Assembly: GCA_002368155.1 (NCBI GenBank)
Contig: AP018180.1
Coordinates: 4,032,719 to 4,096,718, forward strand
DNA: 64,000 bases
Direction: 5' to 3'
Source: Nostoc carneum NIES-2107
GTDB lineage: Bacteria; Cyanobacteriota; Cyanobacteriia; Cyanobacteriales; Nostocaceae
This document shows positions 39,055 through 48,390 of this stretch, piece by piece; the first letter of the stretch is position 1; every line of letters begins with the position of its first letter. A program made the translations under genes and the position numbers. The notes beneath the pieces were generated by a model. That model searched no databases and was not told the origin of the DNA. It was given only the letters and a program-made list of their open reading frames with translations.

Positions 39055-39279
39055 TTGTCTAAGCAAGATTTGATTGAAATGGAAGGCACGGTCACCGAGT
39101 CATTGCCTAATGCGATGTTTCGTGTTGACTTGGATAATGGCTTTAATGTCTTGGCACACATTTCGGGCAAAATCCGCCGCAATTACATCAAGATTTTACC
39201 TGGCGATCGCGTCAAAGTGGAGTTAACCCCATACGACTTGACAAAGGGCAGAATCACTTATCGACTACGCAAGAAGTAA
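39055..39279 (+). CDS. infA: Translation initiation factor IF-1
   Basis: 74 aa, OB fold. [20 protein letters not shown] and [20 protein letters not shown] are diagnostic. The start is TTG; no ATG or GTG precedes the conserved [20 protein letters not shown] supplies the ribosome-binding site. A weak start codon in an initiation-factor gene could allow translational self-control, as known for AUU in E. coli infC; here that is only a suggestion. Confidence 0.95.
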
Positions 39280-39395
39280 GGCTATGTAGAGAATATTACC
39301 ATACAAACAACTTTTTTGGATATTCCTTAGTCATTTAACTGACTAATTTTCTGAGAAATGCTATAATTCACTATTTGGAGTTAATTACAAAAGGC

Positions 39396-39509
39396 ATGAA
39401 AGTCAGAGCCTCAGTCAAGAAGATTTGTGAAAAGTGCAACGTGATCAAACGCCGTGGTCGCGTCATGGTGATTTGTGTTAACCCCAAACATAAGCAACGT
39501 CAAGGATAG
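39396..39509 (+). CDS. rpmJ: Large-subunit ribosomal protein L36
   Basis: 37 aa: [20 protein letters not shown], then [17 protein letters not shown]. The zinc-ligand pattern CxxC...C...H (CEKC, C at 27, H at 32) is complete. It lies between infA and rpsM, its usual place. Confidence 0.96.
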   Translation: MKVRASVKKICEKCNVIKRRGRVMVICVNPKHKQRQG

Positions 39510-39619
39510 CGTTCTGAATCTCACCAGAGACAAGTGTGACACACACCAAAAACAAACCCAAATGCGAGTAATCGCGTTTTTCTAACAGCAATTGCGAGAA
39601 CAAGAGGGAGAAATTCATT

Positions 39620-40000
39620 GTGGCACGTATTGCCGGAGTAGACCTGCCACGCGATAAGCGTGTAGAAATTGGTCTCACCTATATCTACGGAATTGGTTTA
39701 TCTAGATCGCAAGAAATTTTAGCGACAACAGGTGTAAACCCAGATACCCGTGTAAAAGACCTCAGTGATGCTGATGTTGCTGCCCTCCGAGGCGAAATAG
39801 AAAGCAACTATCAAGTTGAAGGGGATTTGCGCCGCTGGGAAGCAATGAACATCAAGCGCCTGATCGACATTGGTACTTACAGAGGCCGTCGTCATCGCAT
39901 GGGCTTACCTGTTAGAGGACAAAGAACCCGCACAAATGCCAGAACCCGCCGTGGTAGAAGGCAAACTGTAGCCGGGAAGAAGAAAGCACCAGGCAAATAA
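39620..40000 (+). CDS. rpsM: Small-subunit ribosomal protein S13
   Basis: 126 aa. [20 protein letters not shown] and the end [20 protein letters not shown] identify S13. GTG start after AGAGGGAGAA. Confidence 0.98.
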   Translation: MARIAGVDLPRDKRVEIGLTYIYGIGLSRSQEILATTGVNPDTRVKDLSDADVAALRGEIESNYQVEGDLRRWEAMNIKRLIDIGTYRGRRHRMGLPVRGQRTRTNARTRRGRRQTVAGKKKAPGK

Positions 40001-40054
40001 AATTTCACTGCTTGCTCATCAAAGCAAAGTTTACTTTAATTTCACTACACAACT

Positions 40055-40450
40055 ATGGCGCGACAACCAACCAAAAAATCTGGGAGCAAAAAGCAGAAGC
40101 GTAACGTACCCAACGGTATGGCTTACATCCAGTCTACTTTCAACAATAGCATTGTCACCATTACCGACCAAAACGGAGATGTGATTTCTTGGGCAAGTGC
40201 TGGTTCTAGCGGTTTTAAAGGGGCAAAAAAGGGAACTCCTTTTGCTGCACAAACTGCTGCTGAAAGTGCTGCTCGCAGAGCTATCGATCAAGGAATGCGC
40301 CAAATCGAAGTCATGGTCAGCGGGCCAGGCGCAGGTAGAGAAACTGCAATTCGAGCGCTACAAGGAGCTGGATTGGAAATTACACTCATTCGAGATATTA
40401 CTCCAATTCCTCACAATGGTTGCCGTCCACCTAAGCGCCGCCGAGTTTAG
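40055..40450 (+). CDS. rpsK: Small-subunit ribosomal protein S11
   Basis: 131 aa. [20 protein letters not shown] and [17 protein letters not shown] are S11 signatures of the 30S platform. S4 is absent between S11 and rpoA, as usual in cyanobacteria. Confidence 0.98.
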   Translation: MARQPTKKSGSKKQKRNVPNGMAYIQSTFNNSIVTITDQNGDVISWASAGSSGFKGAKKGTPFAAQTAAESAARRAIDQGMRQIEVMVSGPGAGRETAIRALQGAGLEITLIRDITPIPHNGCRPPKRRRV

Positions 40451-40773
40451 TCCCTACTTAGTAGGTGGTAACAGCGAGAAGTTCGAGGATGGGAAAGTCA
40501 CCTGTAATGCCTGCTAGAAGTTCGAGCGTGCAGACTACTGTGGACAGACTCAGCTTTTGAACTTCAGGCGGCTGGGGCGACTAGAAGTAAAGTTAGCACT
40601 TCGGAAAACCCAAAACTAATTATTAACACCCATGAGCTAAAAAAGGAAATTAAATACCAGCATTATTAGCTGGGTAATTGATCCACCTAAAATTAAGCTT
40701 CAGGGAAAAAACTAAATTCAGGAGGCAAGCGATTTGCCTACTAGTAGCACCTTAAAAAAAGGGAGGCAACTCC
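40451..40773 (+). promoter_or_regulatory. Leader gap before rpoA
   Basis: 323 nt without a gene. Relatively GC-balanced in the first half, AT-rich in the second, ending in GGGAGGCAACTCC ahead of the rpoA GTG. It may hold an internal promoter that lets rpoA-rplQ be expressed separately. No clear -10/-35 was found. Confidence 0.4.
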
Positions 40774-41721
40774 GTGGCGCAGTTTCAAATTGAATGTGTA
40801 GATTCTAATACTGAGGAAAGTCGAAACCATTACAGTAAATTTGTCTTAGAACCTCTAGAACGCGGTCAAGGTACCACAGTTGGTAACGCCTTACGGCGCG
40901 TTTTACTTTCCAATCTAGAGGGAACGGCAGTTACAGCAGTGCGGATCGCAGGCGTTTCACACGAGTTTGCTACAGTTCCTGGTGTAAGGGAAGATGTATT
41001 AGAAATCTTGATGAGAATGAAAGAAGTCATTCTCAAAAGCTATTCCTCTCAACCCCAAATTGGGCGGTTACTCGTAAACGGCCCTACAACAGTTACGGCA
41101 GCACATTTTGATTTGCCGAGTGAAGTAGAAATCATTGATCCGACTCAGTATGTCGCTACCTTAGCAGAAGGTGGCAAGCTGGAAATGGAATTTCGGATCG
41201 AGAAAGGTAAAGGTTATCGCACTGTAGAGCGAGGACGCGAAGAAGCTACATCTTTGGACTTCTTGCAAATCGACTCGGTGTTTATGCCAGTCCGAAAAGT
41301 CAATTATAGTGTTGAAGAAGCCCGTGGGGATGGCTCGATCACTAAGGATCGCTTGCTATTAGAAGTCTGGACAAATGGTAGTATTTCTCCCCAAGAAGCA
41401 CTATCATCTGCTGCCGGAATTCTGGTAGATCTATTTAATCCTCTCAAAGATATCTCACTCGAACCTACCGATACAGGTTCAGATATCCCAGACGACCCAA
41501 CTGCTCAAATTCCGATCGAAGAATTGCAACTCTCTGTACGGGCATATAACTGTCTCAAGCGAGCACAAGTTAACTCTGTAGCCGACTTGTTGGATTATAC
41601 CCAAGAAGACTTGTTAGAAATTAAAAACTTCGGTCAGAAGTCAGCGGAAGAGGTAGTTGAAGCTTTACAGCGGCGCTTAGGCATTACCTTGCCCCAAGAA
41701 AGAAGCTCTAAACACAGCTAA
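40774..41721 (+). CDS. rpoA: RNA polymerase alpha subunit
   Basis: 315 aa. The N-terminal dimerisation domain has FVLEPLERGQGTTVGNALRR. The C-terminal domain (about 240-315) has LQLSVRAYNCLKRAQVNSVA and the ending LRRLGITLP-type helix-hairpin-helix. GTG start behind GGGAGGC. Confidence 0.97.
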   Translation: MAQFQIECVDSNTEESRNHYSKFVLEPLERGQGTTVGNALRRVLLSNLEGTAVTAVRIAGVSHEFATVPGVREDVLEILMRMKEVILKSYSSQPQIGRLLVNGPTTVTAAHFDLPSEVEIIDPTQYVATLAEGGKLEMEFRIEKGKGYRTVERGREEATSLDFLQIDSVFMPVRKVNYSVEEARGDGSITKDRLLLEVWTNGSISPQEALSSAAGILVDLFNPLKDISLEPTDTGSDIPDDPTAQIPIEELQLSVRAYNCLKRAQVNSVADLLDYTQEDLLEIKNFGQKSAEEVVEALQRRLGITLPQERSSKHS

Positions 41722-41754
41722 ATCAAAACCGTTAGTAATTGATAGTGCATTATT

Positions 41755-42105
41755 ATGCGTCACCGTTGTCGGGTCAAAAAACTTAGTAAACCAGCAGACC
41801 AGCGTCGCGCTTTGTTGCGCGCGCTTACTACTGAACTGGTTCGTCATGGAAGAATTACCACAACTTTAGTCAGAGCTAAAGTTGTCAGATCTGAAGTAGA
41901 TAAAATGATTACTTTAGCTAAAGATGGTTCCTTGGCAGCACGCCGAGCGGCTCTAGGCTATATCTACGACAAACAACTAGTTCATGCTCTATTTGAGCAA
42001 GCTCCCACTCGCTATGCTAACCGTAACGGGGGTTATACTCGCATCCTGCATACAGTCCCTCGTCGGGGCGACCATGCTGAGATGGCCATTCTTGAACTAG
42101 TTTGA
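41755..42105 (+). CDS. rplQ: Large-subunit ribosomal protein L17
   Basis: 116 aa. [20 protein letters not shown] and the end [20 protein letters not shown] identify L17. It directly follows rpoA, its usual place. Confidence 0.98.
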   Translation: MRHRCRVKKLSKPADQRRALLRALTTELVRHGRITTTLVRAKVVRSEVDKMITLAKDGSLAARRAALGYIYDKQLVHALFEQAPTRYANRNGGYTRILHTVPRRGDHAEMAILELV

Positions 42106-42172
42106 GAAGGATGAAGGATGAAGAATCAGAAAAGTAAAATTCAGACTTCATACTTCAGCCTTAAGTAATTCT

Positions 42173-43036
42173 ATGTTAGAAAGCCACCAGCCAACAGGAA
42201 CTCACAGAGTAGCCCTGGTAATCCAATACCTGGGCACTCATTTTCATGGCTGGCAACGGCAAAAGCAACAGCGTACAGTCCAAGAAGAAATAGAAACAGC
42301 GATCGCGAAAATTCTTGGGTATCATGTGACACTACATGGCGCAGGCAGAACTGATGCTGGAGTTCACGCCGCCGCCCAAGTAGCGCATTTTGAAGCCACA
42401 GGTTTAATTCCACCTCACAAATGGGCAGCCATCCTTAATAGCTATTTGCCCAATGATATTTTAATCAGGGCTTCAGCAGGTGTAGGTAACCGTTGGCACG
42501 CTCGTTTTAGTGCAGCCTATCGACGGTATCGCTACACAATATACACTGAAGATCAACCTAACTTGTTTGTTAGACCCTTCAGTTGGCATTATTATTATGC
42601 GCCCCTAGATGAATCATTAATTAAGGCTGCCCTCAAACCCCTGCTGGGAAAGCATCATCTTGCTGCTTTTCATCGTGCAGGCTCAAAGCGATCGCATTCT
42701 TGGGTAGAAGTACAAGCAGCAGAGTGTCATCGCAGTGGGCCATTAATCCATATTGAAATTCAGGCAGATGGATTTTTGTATGGCATGGTTAGGCTTTTGG
42801 TAGGGATGTTGGTACAAGTAGGTACTGGACATATCACCCTAGCTAACTTTACTGAATTGTGGAAAGCTGAACGACGAGAAGAAGTAAAATATGCTGCACC
42901 GCCTCAAGGTCTTTGCTTGTTGCGAGTCGGTTATCCAGACTTCCCTTTTTCCCCAGATGTTTGGTATGACAATCTGCCAAAATTAGTTTTTAGTCAGGAG
43001 TCAATCGTCAAAAGTCAACAGGTAATAGTCCAATGA
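42173..43036 (+). CDS. truA: tRNA pseudouridine(38-40) synthase TruA
   Basis: 287 aa. GAGRTDAGVHAAAQVAHF carries the catalytic Asp. YLGTHFHGWQRQ and DGFLYGMVRLLVGMLVQVG are family motifs. It modifies U38-40 in tRNA anticodon stems. The last ~15 residues (QESIVKSQQVIVQ) are encoded by the heptamer repeat that follows, so the natural C-terminus has been replaced or extended by repeat sequence. Confidence 0.95.
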   Translation: MLESHQPTGTHRVALVIQYLGTHFHGWQRQKQQRTVQEEIETAIAKILGYHVTLHGAGRTDAGVHAAAQVAHFEATGLIPPHKWAAILNSYLPNDILIRASAGVGNRWHARFSAAYRRYRYTIYTEDQPNLFVRPFSWHYYYAPLDESLIKAALKPLLGKHHLAAFHRAGSKRSHSWVEVQAAECHRSGPLIHIEIQADGFLYGMVRLLVGMLVQVGTGHITLANFTELWKAERREEVKYAAPPQGLCLLRVGYPDFPFSPDVWYDNLPKLVFSQESIVKSQQVIVQ

Positions 43037-43088
43037 CATAATGACGAATGACCAATGACAAAGAAAAATGACAAAGGACAAATTACAA
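42995..43088. repeat. Heptamer repeats between truA and rplM
   Basis: AGTCAGGAGTCAATCGTCAA, then AATGACG/AATGACC/AATGACA and AAGGACA units. The first part is inside truA and the last unit touches the rplM start. Confidence 0.75.
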
Positions 43089-43544
43089 ATGACTAAAACA
43101 TACCTTCCTCCTCAAGAGTCTCTTGAGCGTGAGTGGTACATAGTAGATGCCACAGACCAACGCCTCGGTCGCCTCGCTAGTGAAATCGCTATGGTTTTGC
43201 GAGGCAAAAAGAAAGCCGAGTATACTCCTCACCTAGATACAGGTGATTTTGTCATTGTTATCAATGCTGAAAAGATAGCAGTTACAGGTAAAAAACGTAC
43301 CCAAAAGCTCTATCGTCGCCATTCTGGCCGTCCTGGTGGAATGAAGACAGAAACCTTCGCTAAGCTGCAACAGCGTCTACCAGAAAGAATTGTAGAACAC
43401 GCTGTTAAAGGAATGTTACCCAAAAATAGCCTGGGTAAGCAGTTGTTTACTAAGCTGAAAGTCTATGCTGGGCCAACTCACCCCCATGCAGCGCAAAAAC
43501 CCAAAGAACTTAAAGTTAATACAATTCCTGGAGCAGAAAGTTAA
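43089..43544 (+). CDS. rplM: Large-subunit ribosomal protein L13
   Basis: 151 aa from the ATG at 43089 ([16 protein letters not shown]). [18 protein letters not shown] and [19 protein letters not shown] are L13 hallmarks. An ATG at 43068 adds seven residues that are only repeat sequence (TKDKLQM), so it is rejected. The stop overlaps the rpsI ATG. Confidence 0.97.
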   Translation: MTKTYLPPQESLEREWYIVDATDQRLGRLASEIAMVLRGKKKAEYTPHLDTGDFVIVINAEKIAVTGKKRTQKLYRRHSGRPGGMKTETFAKLQQRLPERIVEHAVKGMLPKNSLGKQLFTKLKVYAGPTHPHAAQKPKELKVNTIPGAES

Positions 43545-43963
43545 TGATAGCAGTAGCAGAAACTACTAGTGGTCGTGCCGTATACTGGGGTACTGGCCGC
43601 CGTAAATCAGCAGTAGCAAGAGTACGTTTGATTCCAGGTAGCGGTCAACTGACTGTAAATGGTAAAGATGGAAATTTGTACTTCCAATTCAACGCCAATT
43701 ATCTGGGTGTGATTAAAGGCCCTCTAGAAACATTGGGTTTAGAAAACGAATATGACATCTTAGTAAAAGCTGAAGGTGGTGGCTTAACCGGACAAGCTGA
43801 TTCTATTCGTTTGGGTGTTGCTCGTGCCTTGTGTCAGCTAGACCCAGATAACCGTTCCCCTTTAAAAACAGAAGGTTACCTCACTCGTGACCCACGAGCT
43901 AAAGAGCGGAAAAAATACGGTTTACACAAAGCTCGTAAAGCACCTCAGTACTCCAAACGATAG
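43544..43963 (+). CDS. rpsI: Small-subunit ribosomal protein S9
   Basis: 139 aa. [19 protein letters not shown] and the C-terminal [16 protein letters not shown], whose last Arg reaches the P-site tRNA, identify S9. Coupled to rplM. Confidence 0.98.
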   Translation: MIAVAETTSGRAVYWGTGRRKSAVARVRLIPGSGQLTVNGKDGNLYFQFNANYLGVIKGPLETLGLENEYDILVKAEGGGLTGQADSIRLGVARALCQLDPDNRSPLKTEGYLTRDPRAKERKKYGLHKARKAPQYSKR

Positions 43964-44000
43964 GGCATTGGTCATTGGGCATTGGGCATCGAGCATTAAT
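43964..44000. repeat. Short heptamer repeat between rpsI and rpmE
   Basis: Four to five units GCATTGG/TCATTGG/GCATTGG/GCATCGA directly after the rpsI stop. Confidence 0.7.
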
Positions 44001-44089
44001 TGTTTCGCCTTGTCCTCTTGGTATGCCTTGCCTACGCTTTGAAATCATCTGAAAGTTATAATTGATATAGATTCACCACAAAAGGAACA

Positions 44090-44329
44090 ATGGCTAAATC
44101 TGATATTCATCCCAAGTGGTATCCAGATGCGAAAGTTTACTGCAACGGTCAAGTTGTAATGACTGTTGGCTCTACAAAGCCAGAACTGCACGTAGATGTT
44201 TGGTCTGGAAACCATCCTTTCTACACCGGCACCCAGAAGATTATCGATACTGAGGGTCGAGTAGAGCGCTTCCTTCGCAAGTACGGTATGAGCAGCACTC
44301 AAACCTCAGGCGACACAGACAAAAAGTAG
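44090..44329 (+). CDS. rpmE: Large-subunit ribosomal protein L31
   Basis: 79 aa. MAKSDIHPKWYPDAKVYCNG and VWSGNHPFYTGTQK identify L31. Only one of the usual zinc cysteines is present (VYCNG), so it is the zinc-independent type common in cyanobacteria. Confidence 0.96.
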   Translation: MAKSDIHPKWYPDAKVYCNGQVVMTVGSTKPELHVDVWSGNHPFYTGTQKIIDTEGRVERFLRKYGMSSTQTSGDTDKK

Positions 44330-44332
44330 CGG

Positions 44333-44400
44333 GTTGGCTCTGCTGTTAACGACGACCCTGCAATCAGCTGGGTCGATTGTCATTTAATGCTTGAGCCAAC
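44333..44400 (+). terminator. Nested hairpin between rpmE and prfA
   Basis: GTTGGCTC (44333-44340) pairs with GAGCCAAC (44393-44400) and is followed by TTGTTATTTT. Inside it CGACCC (44353-44358) pairs with GGGTCG (44370-44375). It may be a partial terminator or attenuator before prfA. Confidence 0.55.
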
Positions 44401-44429
44401 TTGTTATTTTAAGGAGCGTCGCACTCATC

Positions 44430-45530
44430 ATGGCTGAATCATACCTGCTGGACAAACTAAAATCTGTTGAACAAACCTTTAATGAATTAACTCGTCGTCT
44501 TGGTGACCCCGATACCGCGAGAAATCCTGACGAGTTTCAACAAATTGCTAAATCTCGTTCTTCTTTGGAAGAGGTAGTTAATACCTATGAAACTTGGAAA
44601 GTAGCTCAAGAAGATTTGATCGGAGCGCGTCAGGTTTACAAAGAATCGGCGAGTGATCCGGAGTTGCAAGAAATGGCAGCCCTGGAAGTAGATGAACTAG
44701 AGCAAAAAATAGAATATTTAGAGAACCGCTTAAAAATATTGTTGCTACCCCGCGATCCCAACGATGATAAAAACATTATGTTGGAAATTCGCGCTGGTAC
44801 TGGTGGCGACGAAGCGAGTATTTGGGCAGGCGATTTACTGCGGATGTACTCTCGCTACGCTGATGGCCAGAACTGGAGAGTGAAACTAGTGAGCGAGTCA
44901 CTAGGTGAAATGGGCGGCTTTAAAGAAGTAATCCTGGAAATTCAGGGTGAGAGTGTTTACAGCAAGCTGAAGTTTGAAGCCGGAGTACATCGCGTACAGC
45001 GTGTACCTGCAACCGAAGCTGGGGGAAGGGTTCACACCTCTACAGCTACAGTGGCTATCATGCCAGAGGTCGATGATGTAGAAATCCACATTGACCCCAA
45101 GGATATTGAAATGACCACAGCTCGTTCTGGTGGTGCTGGTGGACAAAACGTCAACAAGGTGGAAACGGCTGTTGACTTGATGCACAAACCTACCGGAATT
45201 CGGATTTTCTGTACGGAAGAACGCAGCCAGTTGCAAAACAAAGAACGGGCAATGCAAATTTTGCGAGCGAAACTTTACGAAATGAAGTTACGCGAACAAC
45301 AAGAAGCTGTAACTTCTATGCGGCGATCGCAAGTTGGTACAGGGTCGCGATCAGAAAAAATTCGCACCTATAATTATAAAGACAACCGCGTTACTGATCA
45401 CCGTCTGGGACAGAACTATTCTCTTAACCCTGTATTGGAAGGTGATTTAGAGTCAGTTATACAATCTTGTATCTCTCAAGACCAGCAGGAACGTTTAGCA
45501 GAGTTAGCGGCCTCTGGTGCTACAAGCTAA
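44430..45530 (+). CDS. prfA: Peptide chain release factor 1
   Basis: 366 aa from the ATG at 44430 ([17 protein letters not shown]), with AAGGAG at 44411. The GGQ motif ([17 protein letters not shown]) hydrolyses peptidyl-tRNA at UAA/UAG stops. An upstream TTG at 44391 would add 13 residues overlapping the hairpin and is rejected. Last gene of the cluster. Confidence 0.97.
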   Translation: MAESYLLDKLKSVEQTFNELTRRLGDPDTARNPDEFQQIAKSRSSLEEVVNTYETWKVAQEDLIGARQVYKESASDPELQEMAALEVDELEQKIEYLENRLKILLLPRDPNDDKNIMLEIRAGTGGDEASIWAGDLLRMYSRYADGQNWRVKLVSESLGEMGGFKEVILEIQGESVYSKLKFEAGVHRVQRVPATEAGGRVHTSTATVAIMPEVDDVEIHIDPKDIEMTTARSGGAGGQNVNKVETAVDLMHKPTGIRIFCTEERSQLQNKERAMQILRAKLYEMKLREQQEAVTSMRRSQVGTGSRSEKIRTYNYKDNRVTDHRLGQNYSLNPVLEGDLESVIQSCISQDQQERLAELAASGATS

Positions 45531-45550
45531 TTGTTTTGTAATAAATCTTC

Positions 45551-46003
45551 TCAAACCGCTTGTTGTGATGTTATTTTTAACACCGATAGGCGGTTTTCTA
45601 ATGCAGTATAGATAATATCCTCCATTTCATGAAAATAATGGTAGTAGGCAAATTCGTATTGCATTATGTGATTTAATTTCTTCCATTCATGGAGGGTTTG
45701 GCAGCTATCAACTAACTGTTCGACTTCCTTTTGCCAACGGCTAAAAATTCGGTAGCTGAAAAAGCTGCTGCAAATGTTACCTCGTTCATCCCAAAAAGAA
45801 ATACAAACCTGATGCTTCAGACAATGGAATTTCTTGATTTGCTTAACCTTGTAGCCTTTGGCTATTAAAGCTGCTTTAGCCTCAGCATGAGAAATATGCC
45901 ACTGTTCTGGTTTAATTTTATTAGCGGTAATCAGGCTTTGACCCTTGTGGCGATACGAGTTAATTTTGCGCGGCTTATACAACATGATGCACCTTTTTCC
46001 CAT
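45551..46003 (-). CDS. Hypothetical protein
   Basis: 150 aa, basic N-terminus. Reads LYKPRKINSYRHKGQSLITA, then ISHAEAKAALIAKGYKVKQI and an aromatic C-terminal half (YEFAYYHYFHEMEDIIYTAL). No recognised domain, signal peptide or membrane helix. It converges with prfA, and its 3' end contains the probable prfA terminator. Confidence 0.6.
   Translation of the reverse strand: MGKRCIMLYKPRKINSYRHKGQSLITANKIKPEQWHISHAEAKAALIAKGYKVKQIKKFHCLKHQVCISFWDERGNICSSFFSYRIFSRWQKEVEQLVDSCQTLHEWKKLNHIMQYEFAYYHYFHEMEDIIYTALENRLSVLKITSQQAV
45553..45596. terminator. Probable shared terminator of prfA and the convergent gene
   Basis: AAACCGC (45553-45559) pairs with GCGGTTT (45590-45596), with additional inner pairing of GTTA/TAAC type. 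It overlaps the last codons of the minus-strand gene. Confidence 0.5.
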
Positions 46004-46204
46004 GATTTAGCTGCAAGCGGTTTGTCACGAATTTCCGCGATAAAATGAATTAGTGTCTTCAATCTAAATTGATTGACATTTAAACTTGTAATTTAAAATC
46101 TTAGATTTAATCTACCATTGGCAAGCAAACTTGTAAATGGCTAAATTAAATATTGATTGGCGAGCAAGTAAACCCGTGAATCTCGTTGAAAAAATACTAC
46201 AGCA

Positions 46205-46567
46205 GTGGATTTAGAGGCTAGAAAGAAACTTATTGAAGTCGTAAAAATGGCTCGTGGCTCTATGAGTCAACGAGCTTTTGGTAAGCTTCTGGGTGTTTCG
46301 GCTACTGCTGTGCAATTGTGGGAAAAAGGCGAATCGATTCCTGATACACAGAATTTAGCTAACATCGCAGCCAGAGCAGGGTACACAATGGAGGAATTGC
46401 TTAACTACTTAGGTGTTAAGCCCATGTCAGAATCCTCCGATGTCAATCAGATTGTGAAGTACATCAAATCTATGCCATTGAATGAAGTAGCAATCATTGG
46501 TAGAGCTGTAATGGATAGATTGGCTACTGCGGCTGAAGCGTCTGTAGATGAAGCAAAAGCAAGTTGA
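46205..46567 (+). CDS. XRE-family helix-turn-helix regulator
   Basis: 120 aa. Residues about 18-70 form a classic XRE HTH: MSQRAFGKLLGVSATAVQLW, then EKGESIPDTQNLANIA. The C-terminal part is helical. GTG start at 46205; an in-frame later ATG would cut into the HTH. Four copies of AAACTTGTAA lie around this gene and its downstream neighbours, which could be its operators. Confidence 0.78.
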   Translation: MDLEARKKLIEVVKMARGSMSQRAFGKLLGVSATAVQLWEKGESIPDTQNLANIAARAGYTMEELLNYLGVKPMSESSDVNQIVKYIKSMPLNEVAIIGRAVMDRLATAAEASVDEAKAS

Positions 46568-46837
46568 AGATTTGTGAGCGATCGCTTCTTTGTCTACAAG
46601 TAAACTTGTAAATTTATTTGTATAGACAAACAAAATATTGTTAATTTTTATTACATATATCTAATAATAAATACAAATTTTATCAGGATATTGCTTTCTG
46701 CTTTTTGTGCATGAGATAGCACTGGTGAAGATAAAAAGTAAAGCAATCAAGATGAAATTGCTTTGGCTTATTGGAAGTGGAAGCCTCGTGTATTAATTGA
46801 GATAATGTTACAATCTTGAATTTTCCGAGGTGTATTT

Positions 46838-47323
46838 ATGTCACTACCCAATGAACCTTCAGCTTGGCAAGTAGAATCAAGCGATGTTTTTATGCCAATC
46901 TACTATAAAGGTGATTTAGCTGGTTTTTTTAAACGAGAATATGCAGATGAAATTATTAAGTTTTTAAACCAGGACGAAGTTTTAAAAAAAGCACTTAAAT
47001 TGGCTTGCACTGATTTAGTTAAAGCAACTGGTGGGGACAGTAAGCAAGTCAAAGATAAGATAAGAAAATATATAAAAATTAGCGAACGTCCCAAGTATGG
47101 AACTAGGGCGATCGCACTTTTATTAAGTGAAAGACAAAAAGCTTTAGATTTGAGTAGTCAGGAGTTTGCTAAATTTTGCGATACATTTAAAGTTTCTCCT
47201 GCTGAACTCAATAATATTTATGCTGGAGAAGTTATTGATGATAGCTTATTAGCACCACTTTCACGAATATTAGGTATATCAAAAGAACAGTTGCAAGAAG
47301 TGCGCGATGGTGCTGAAGAATAA
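46838..47323 (+). CDS. Helix-turn-helix-like hypothetical protein
   Basis: 161 aa. The N-terminus (MSLPNEPSAWQVESSDVF) is unfamiliar. Residues about 85-155 (AIALLLSERQKALDLSSQEF, then ISKEQLQEVRDG) look like an HTH of the antitoxin or XRE kind. A GAGGTGTATTT before the ATG supplies a ribosome-binding site. Function unknown; it is 41 nt upstream of a nuclease-like gene. Confidence 0.6.
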   Translation: MSLPNEPSAWQVESSDVFMPIYYKGDLAGFFKREYADEIIKFLNQDEVLKKALKLACTDLVKATGGDSKQVKDKIRKYIKISERPKYGTRAIALLLSERQKALDLSSQEFAKFCDTFKVSPAELNNIYAGEVIDDSLLAPLSRILGISKEQLQEVRDGAEE

Positions 47324-47363
47324 ATTAATAGTCGCATCTATAATACAAAACTTGTAGACTTTT

Positions 47364-48176
47364 GTGAAAACTGACATTTTATTTTATCGGCTATTTCAAG
47401 AAATACCTAGTATTTTCTTTGAAATCATTGGCAATCCTCCTGACGAAGCAAACAATTATCTGTTTTCATCAGTTGAAATTAAACAAACTTCATTCCGAAT
47501 AGATGGGTTATTTTTGCCTATAGAAATTACTGATAGACCAATTTACTTCGTTGAAGTTCAATTTCAACAAGATGACGAAATTTACTCACGACTGATTGCG
47601 GAAATAAGTTTATACCTGCGTCAGAATAAACCCAAAAATGATTGGAGTGCTGTGGTTTTATACCCAAACAGGAGTGTAGATACAGGAGATATTAAACACT
47701 ATCGTGAATTCTTTGCCAGTCAAAGAATAAAACGGATTTATCTGAATGAATTGGGTGATACTGCTACTTTACCAGTTAGCATAGCAACCGTTAAATTAGT
47801 AGTTGAAGATGCAGAGATAGCGATTCACCAAGTGCGAGAGTTAATCGAGAGAACTAGGCAAGAGACGAACTCACAATTACAGCAGCAATTATTACAATTA
47901 ATAGAAACTATCTTAGTTTACAAATTTCCTAACATGAGTCGGGAGGAAATCGAAGCCATGTTTAGTTTGAGCGAGTTAAAACAGACAAGATTTTATCAGG
48001 AAGCTTTTCAGGAAGGCAAAGAAGAAGGTGAGCGCACAGGTAAGTTAAAAGCAGTACTACCAATGTTGACAGCTGGGTTGACTGTAGAGCAAATAGCTCA
48101 AGCTTTAGAATTGAGTGCGGAGGAAGTTAGCCAAATAGTACAACAGCAGGTTTCTAACTCCAGCAGCGAAGAATAA
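47364..48176 (+). CDS. DUF2887/Rpn-type PD-(D/E)XK nuclease-like protein
   Basis: 270 aa. FYRLFQEIPSIFFEIIGNPP and TSFRIDGLFLP, then FVEVQFQQDDEIYSRLIAEI, follow the Rpn/PDDEXK_2 pattern with D in RIDG and ExQ in VEVQF. The C-terminal half has a coiled coil and a QEGKEEGERTGKLKAVLP segment typical of these proteins. The family has been linked to transposon-like and RecA-independent recombination activities. GTG start at 47364. Confidence 0.78.
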   Translation: MKTDILFYRLFQEIPSIFFEIIGNPPDEANNYLFSSVEIKQTSFRIDGLFLPIEITDRPIYFVEVQFQQDDEIYSRLIAEISLYLRQNKPKNDWSAVVLYPNRSVDTGDIKHYREFFASQRIKRIYLNELGDTATLPVSIATVKLVVEDAEIAIHQVRELIERTRQETNSQLQQQLLQLIETILVYKFPNMSREEIEAMFSLSELKQTRFYQEAFQEGKEEGERTGKLKAVLPMLTAGLTVEQIAQALELSAEEVSQIVQQQVSNSSSEE

Positions 48177-48390
48177 CAGCATAATTTGAATCCTAGGGTA
48201 GACAAATGTCGAAATGGGTGATTGAGATTAGGTATATATAACTTAATTAGCTGTGAACGTGACAATCCCAAACTCTTTTTTTGCATTCAGCAATTTTTCC
48301 CGACGAAATATTAATTAAATTTTGTTAAGATTGACACGGCATTACCACTTCATCCCGAAACCACCCATTCCCCTACCTGAGAAAAACTTG

